Positions 60,485 through 64,000 of a DNA stretch of 64,000 nt are shown here, in pieces. The stretch's first letter is position 1. Every line of letters begins with the position of its first letter. The translations under genes and the position numbers were made by a program. Location: assembly GCF_048544455.1 (NCBI RefSeq), contig NC_133537.1:17359541-17423540 (forward strand). The letters are read 5' to 3'. The stretch is from Silene latifolia (Eukaryota > Streptophyta > Magnoliopsida > Caryophyllales > Caryophyllaceae). Under the pieces are notes generated by a model that saw nothing but the letters and a program-made list of their open reading frames with translations, was not told the origin of the DNA and did no database searches.

Positions 60485-61748
60485 TGTAATACCCGCCCTT
60501 TTAGGGATCCCTTTGACCAGCGTTGACTGTCCTTGGGGGCGGGAGTAACCTTAGGGAAGTATGCCAAACCATCTTAGGGTGCGTTTTAAGAGTGGTACTC
60601 GATAGAGTAGAGGCTACTCGATCGAGTAGCTAGGGCACTCGATCGAGTAGGGGGTTACTCGATCGAGTATGTTGGGTACTCGATCGAGTGCCTGGTTTTA
60701 CGGGGTTTTATATCGCGTTTTGTTAAATCCGCAAATCACTTTCGCCACTTTCCTCCTATCCTTCAGCCGCCTCTTTCCCTCCCCTTTCACCTCAAAACCT
60801 CCATGGATGTCCCTTGAAGATTCTTATGCCTTAGGAGGGCGTCCCTTGAGTCGGGTAGCGGTCTTTTGCCTTGTCTCTCCCTAGTAGGTATGTCATAATC
60901 ATCATCCGTGCCTTTGTTTCCGTAGTTAGGGTTTCGCTTGTAGTAATAGATATTTGCATGATGGTAATAGGCTTTGCTTGTGCGCTGGGTGCTGTGGTTG
61001 TCGGCATGGATTGGTTGCGGATGCGTAAAGGTAGGTTCGCCTACTCAGTTGCTGTAGATCGTCTAGTGTGTCGGTCGTTGTGATAGTATTGTAGTTAGTG
61101 CTTGATATGATGATTGTGTTTGTAATTGTGCTTGTGGTTGTGTTGTTGATGGTTCTCGAGATGCGTTCTCGGCTGAGTGGGGTCACTTGCGGGAGTGATC
61201 TCACGCCCTAGTTTCGCCCTTTGTGGAACCCGCCACGAAAGGGGATGTGCACATTAATGGACAGGGTTATCGCTCGTACGTTGAGCGGGGCTTAGGTGGG
61301 AACGGCTGCGGTCCCCCACTGGCAGGGCTGGTCCAGTGGACAGTCAGTGACAGGTTTGGTTGGATTGTTGAGGTTGCAGTTGGGATTGGTGTCATTGTTT
61401 GTGTAGTCGTTTGTGGTTGTCTCGTCTTGTCTCAGTACTGACCGTGTGTGTTGTTTGTTTGTTATGTGTCTGCCGTGATCCCTTATGGTGAGCGGTGATC
61501 GGTCTTAGCAGTGTTGATGTCGTGGATAATGGAGTCCGGGGGATGAGTCTTCACGAGATATGATGGTCATAGCGAGTAGTCTTTGAGTTGTACCTTGTAT
61601 TGTATTTTGGTTTGAATCACTTGTAATATAACTTAATAGTTCTCTTATTGACGTTTGGTAACTGCTTTCCTCGGGCAACCGAGATGGTAACGCCCTTATA
61701 TGCTAAGGAAGGCCTGGTTAAGGCTCCTCTGAATATGGGGGTGTTACA
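60485..61748 (+). repeat. 5' LTR of a further LTR retrotransposon (TGTAATACCC...GGGTGTTACA)
   Basis: 1,264 bp with matching inverted ends TGTAATACCC and GGGTGTTACA, followed after three bases by TGGTATCAGAGC, a primer-binding site for initiator-Met tRNA. A TATA-like tttatatc lies at 60707-60714 and a splice-donor-like aggtatgt near 60887. The end sequences and primer suggest a Tekay/Del-type chromovirus. The coding region lies beyond the window, so the lineage is not proven. Confidence 0.8.
60597..60689. promoter_or_regulatory. Array of five ACTCGATCGAGT palindromes, 19-21 bp period, in the LTR
   Basis: 12-bp units at 60597 (one mismatch, actcgatagagt), 60616, 60637, 60657 and 60678. The array ends about 18 bp before the TATA-like box. 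The spacers differ in sequence while the palindromes are kept, which suggests selection on the palindrome or a recent origin by duplication. Confidence 0.85.
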
Positions 61749-64000
61749 AAGTGGTATCAGAGCGACGATTTTGGAACCTGTAACAAATGAACATAATGAA
61801 CATAGAGAGTCTAATAAAATGAACCTGGTGTATGTGTAATGGGAGCCCCGGCTGAAGCTAAATTTTGGGTGAGTAGGCGCCCTCATTTCAAAATTTTGGC
61901 CCCATGACACTTAAGCCAGTCACATGGGATGGGAATGTGGAGTCCGTGTGTCTATGTGTGCTATGTATGTTAATTGTTGAGCTACCTCCGGTTAAGTTTT
62001 GTTAGAATTAATAGAGGTGTGATAGCAATGTTTGGGCCGAGTATGGTAATTAGTGACGGGATTATTGAAGCTCGTTGGATGGTTAGTGAGTTTATAGGAT
62101 AGCTAGGAGTTTTGTGACGAGATTATACGTCATGGAGATGCGTGAAAGTGTGCATTTGAATGTGTAGTATGAGTAGCGAACATGTAAGTGTTTGTCATAA
62201 AATTAATGATAATTATAGTGTGTATGAGTAATAGTTCGAATCCGGTATATGGTAATGTGTATATGCTTTAGTAGCTAGTTGAAATTTATCCGCTGCGAAA
62301 TATTTGAATTATGCAAAATAGATTGCTTAGAATAACATGTAAGGCATAATTGATTAAGTGATTGGCAAAGTATATAATTATGTGATAAGTAAATATGGGG
62401 AATTAATGTGAACTATACGTTTCAAGTTGATGTAAACACGAGTTTAGTAATGGCATGAAAAGTAAGTTTAAATGTAATAAAATGACACGGCTAGATTTGT
62501 ACATAACTCGGTGACAGGTAGACCGAGTTGGGTAATTTGTATAACGTAACGTGATATGTCTCTTAGTTGTTGGAGAGTTGTATTTTGTGTGACGATGGTT
62601 ATAAAACGTAATTGAATGTGATGATTTGTGTCGAATTCCGAACTTAGTTGGAATCGACACGCGATGTTGTTTTTGCAGGAATCTTCAAGTTATTTCGTAC
62701 CTATGATCGAGCACTTAATTATACTTGACCGAGTGCAAGTGCGTATTAGACCGAGTAGACCTCACTCGATCTAGTTAGGAGACTATAACGTCGAAAGGTG
62801 GGAAAATTCCTGCAGACACTCGACGATTTAGCTCCTACTCGATCGAGTAGGGTGGTACTCGATCGAGTACCCAAGGCACTCGATCGAGTAGGTTACTGTG
62901 CAGCATTCCTACGGGTTTCCTTAAAACCCTTCACCTTTCTATTTCTTCTTCTTATTCTTCCATATTTCGACACAACCATACTACCATCCTATATCACTCT
63001 CAAATCCCTTAACCTCTCCCAAATCCTCTCTTTCTCTTGGGTTAATAGTGATTCTTGGGGTTGATTTTTCTTGTTTAATTCGTTTCTTTATCTTACTAAT
63101 CAATCAAGGTATGTGATTCTTCTTAATTTATGTGATATGTTACTTTGAATGTGTTAGAATGAGGAGATAATCTGAAATTTTCGATTCACATGATGTAATA
63201 GTTGCTTTAGATAGTTGAAATATGATTCATATGCCTCTTTTCCATGTTTGTTGGTGATTAATTGTTGTAGATTAGATTAGAAAAGTTGCAAAGATGAAAT
63301 CGAAATTTCTAGGGTTACAAATTTGAAATTGATTTTTGATTGTTCTACATTGATTAGATGATGGAATTAAGTACTATACATTGTTTATATCATGTGGAAA
63401 AGTGAATTCTGACGATTATCACCTTAGAAAGTCGCCTTAAAACTCCGTCTTAAAAGTGCCTTATGGGAAATTTGTGACTTAGAATTGGAAAATTGATGTG
63501 GTAATTGACAATATAAGTATAAGTTGAACCTCAGTATGATAGTAGGAACGATTGATGATGAAATTTATGCCAAAATTGTCTCAGCTGTAAAGACCGTCTG
63601 AAAAATTTGTTTGGGTTATTAAACATAATATGGAAGTGATGATGATATGCTATGAAATTTCTTACTATTTCTCTTAATCCAGTAATATGTGATTGGAATA
63701 TGTTTGGAGTAACTTTAGAATCATGCTAGGATACTCAATTTGTCGAACATATGTGACCGCCATGATAATTTCCTTCACCACCGTGGCTTGTGAAGTAGTA
63801 GTAGTTTGACCTGGTATGTTAAAATTTTAGAAACTGCTGATAAACATGAGTACTTATCTTAATATTCAAGGTTAATAGCATGAGTTATGTGCTTCACATG
63901 CTGAGAATGGTTGGAAAAATTGGTGTGCACCTAGCTGAGTAACTAGGTTTGGTGACATGATTTATGTGCTTCAAATGTGGAACTGGTTGATGAATTAGTA
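61749..64000 (+). mobile_element. Leader of the 60.5-kb retrotransposon, continuing beyond the window
   Basis: It starts with the primer-binding site 61752-61763. No gag ORF is reached by 64000. From about 62.7 kb it repeats the layout of an LTR promoter (palindrome array, CT-rich stretch 62930-63050, aggtatgtg donor-like site), and ttcacatg motifs recall the element at 14629-17496, so part may be a nested LTR of another family. Confidence 0.55.
62818..62889. promoter_or_regulatory. Second array of ACTCGATCGAGT palindromes
   Basis: Units at 62818 (degenerate, actcgacgattt), 62837, 62857 and 62878, steps of 19, 20 and 21 bp. Three are perfect. A further degenerate copy, actcgatctagt, is at 62764-62775. 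A CT-rich stretch follows, as after the first array. Confidence 0.82.

Overview
This window is nuclear DNA of a flowering plant, most likely a eudicot. The evidence is GT-AG introns, AT-rich intergenic DNA, plant-type AAA-ATPase and Tm-1-like genes, and plant LTR-retrotransposon lineages (Tat, Athila, chromovirus) nested in one another. I cannot name the species from sequence alone. About 80% of the window is mobile DNA and there are only two genes that look intact.

Layout. 1-10415: a decayed Tat-lineage Ty3/gypsy retrotransposon on the minus strand (gag, protease, RT, RNase H, integrase in broken frames). It has an antisense intron-containing extra ORF and a tandem-repeat block in its 3' region, and ends in two LTR copies placed head to head as a palindrome of about 1.5 kb. 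10416-22207: a cluster of three minus-strand AAA-ATPase (BCS1/OM66-like) genes. The first (12055-10985) lost its second exon next to the retroelement, the second (20311-19287) is a pseudogene lacking Walker A, the third (22207-20499) is intact with two exons. Between them lie MITEs, a 2.9-kb LTR-like element and a Tat solo LTR with a perfect target duplication. 22430-27884: a Mutator-like element (MULE) with a perfect 9-bp target duplication, carrying a GRF zinc-finger gene and a broken transposase gene on opposite strands. 27897-36161: two related non-autonomous elements with 9-bp target duplications and, between them, a 5.2-kb chromovirus with near-identical LTRs. 36444-44031: a complete nine-exon Tm-1-like gene (754 aa). 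44288-48203: MITE-like DNA, an inverted repeat, and a 5'-truncated LINE. 48204-60265: a large non-coding LTR-like element split by an 8.9-kb Athila derivative that has gag, protease and ATHILA ORF-1 but no RT or integrase. 60485-64000: the 5' LTR and leader of another LTR retrotransposon, continuing past the window.

The most unusual signal is a set of short palindromes with a shared CGATCG core, arranged every 19-21 bp just upstream of the TATA boxes of two unrelated LTR families (Athila: CCCCGATCGGGG; 60.5-kb element: ACTCGATCGAGT). A further ACTCGATCGAGT array lies at 62.8 kb.
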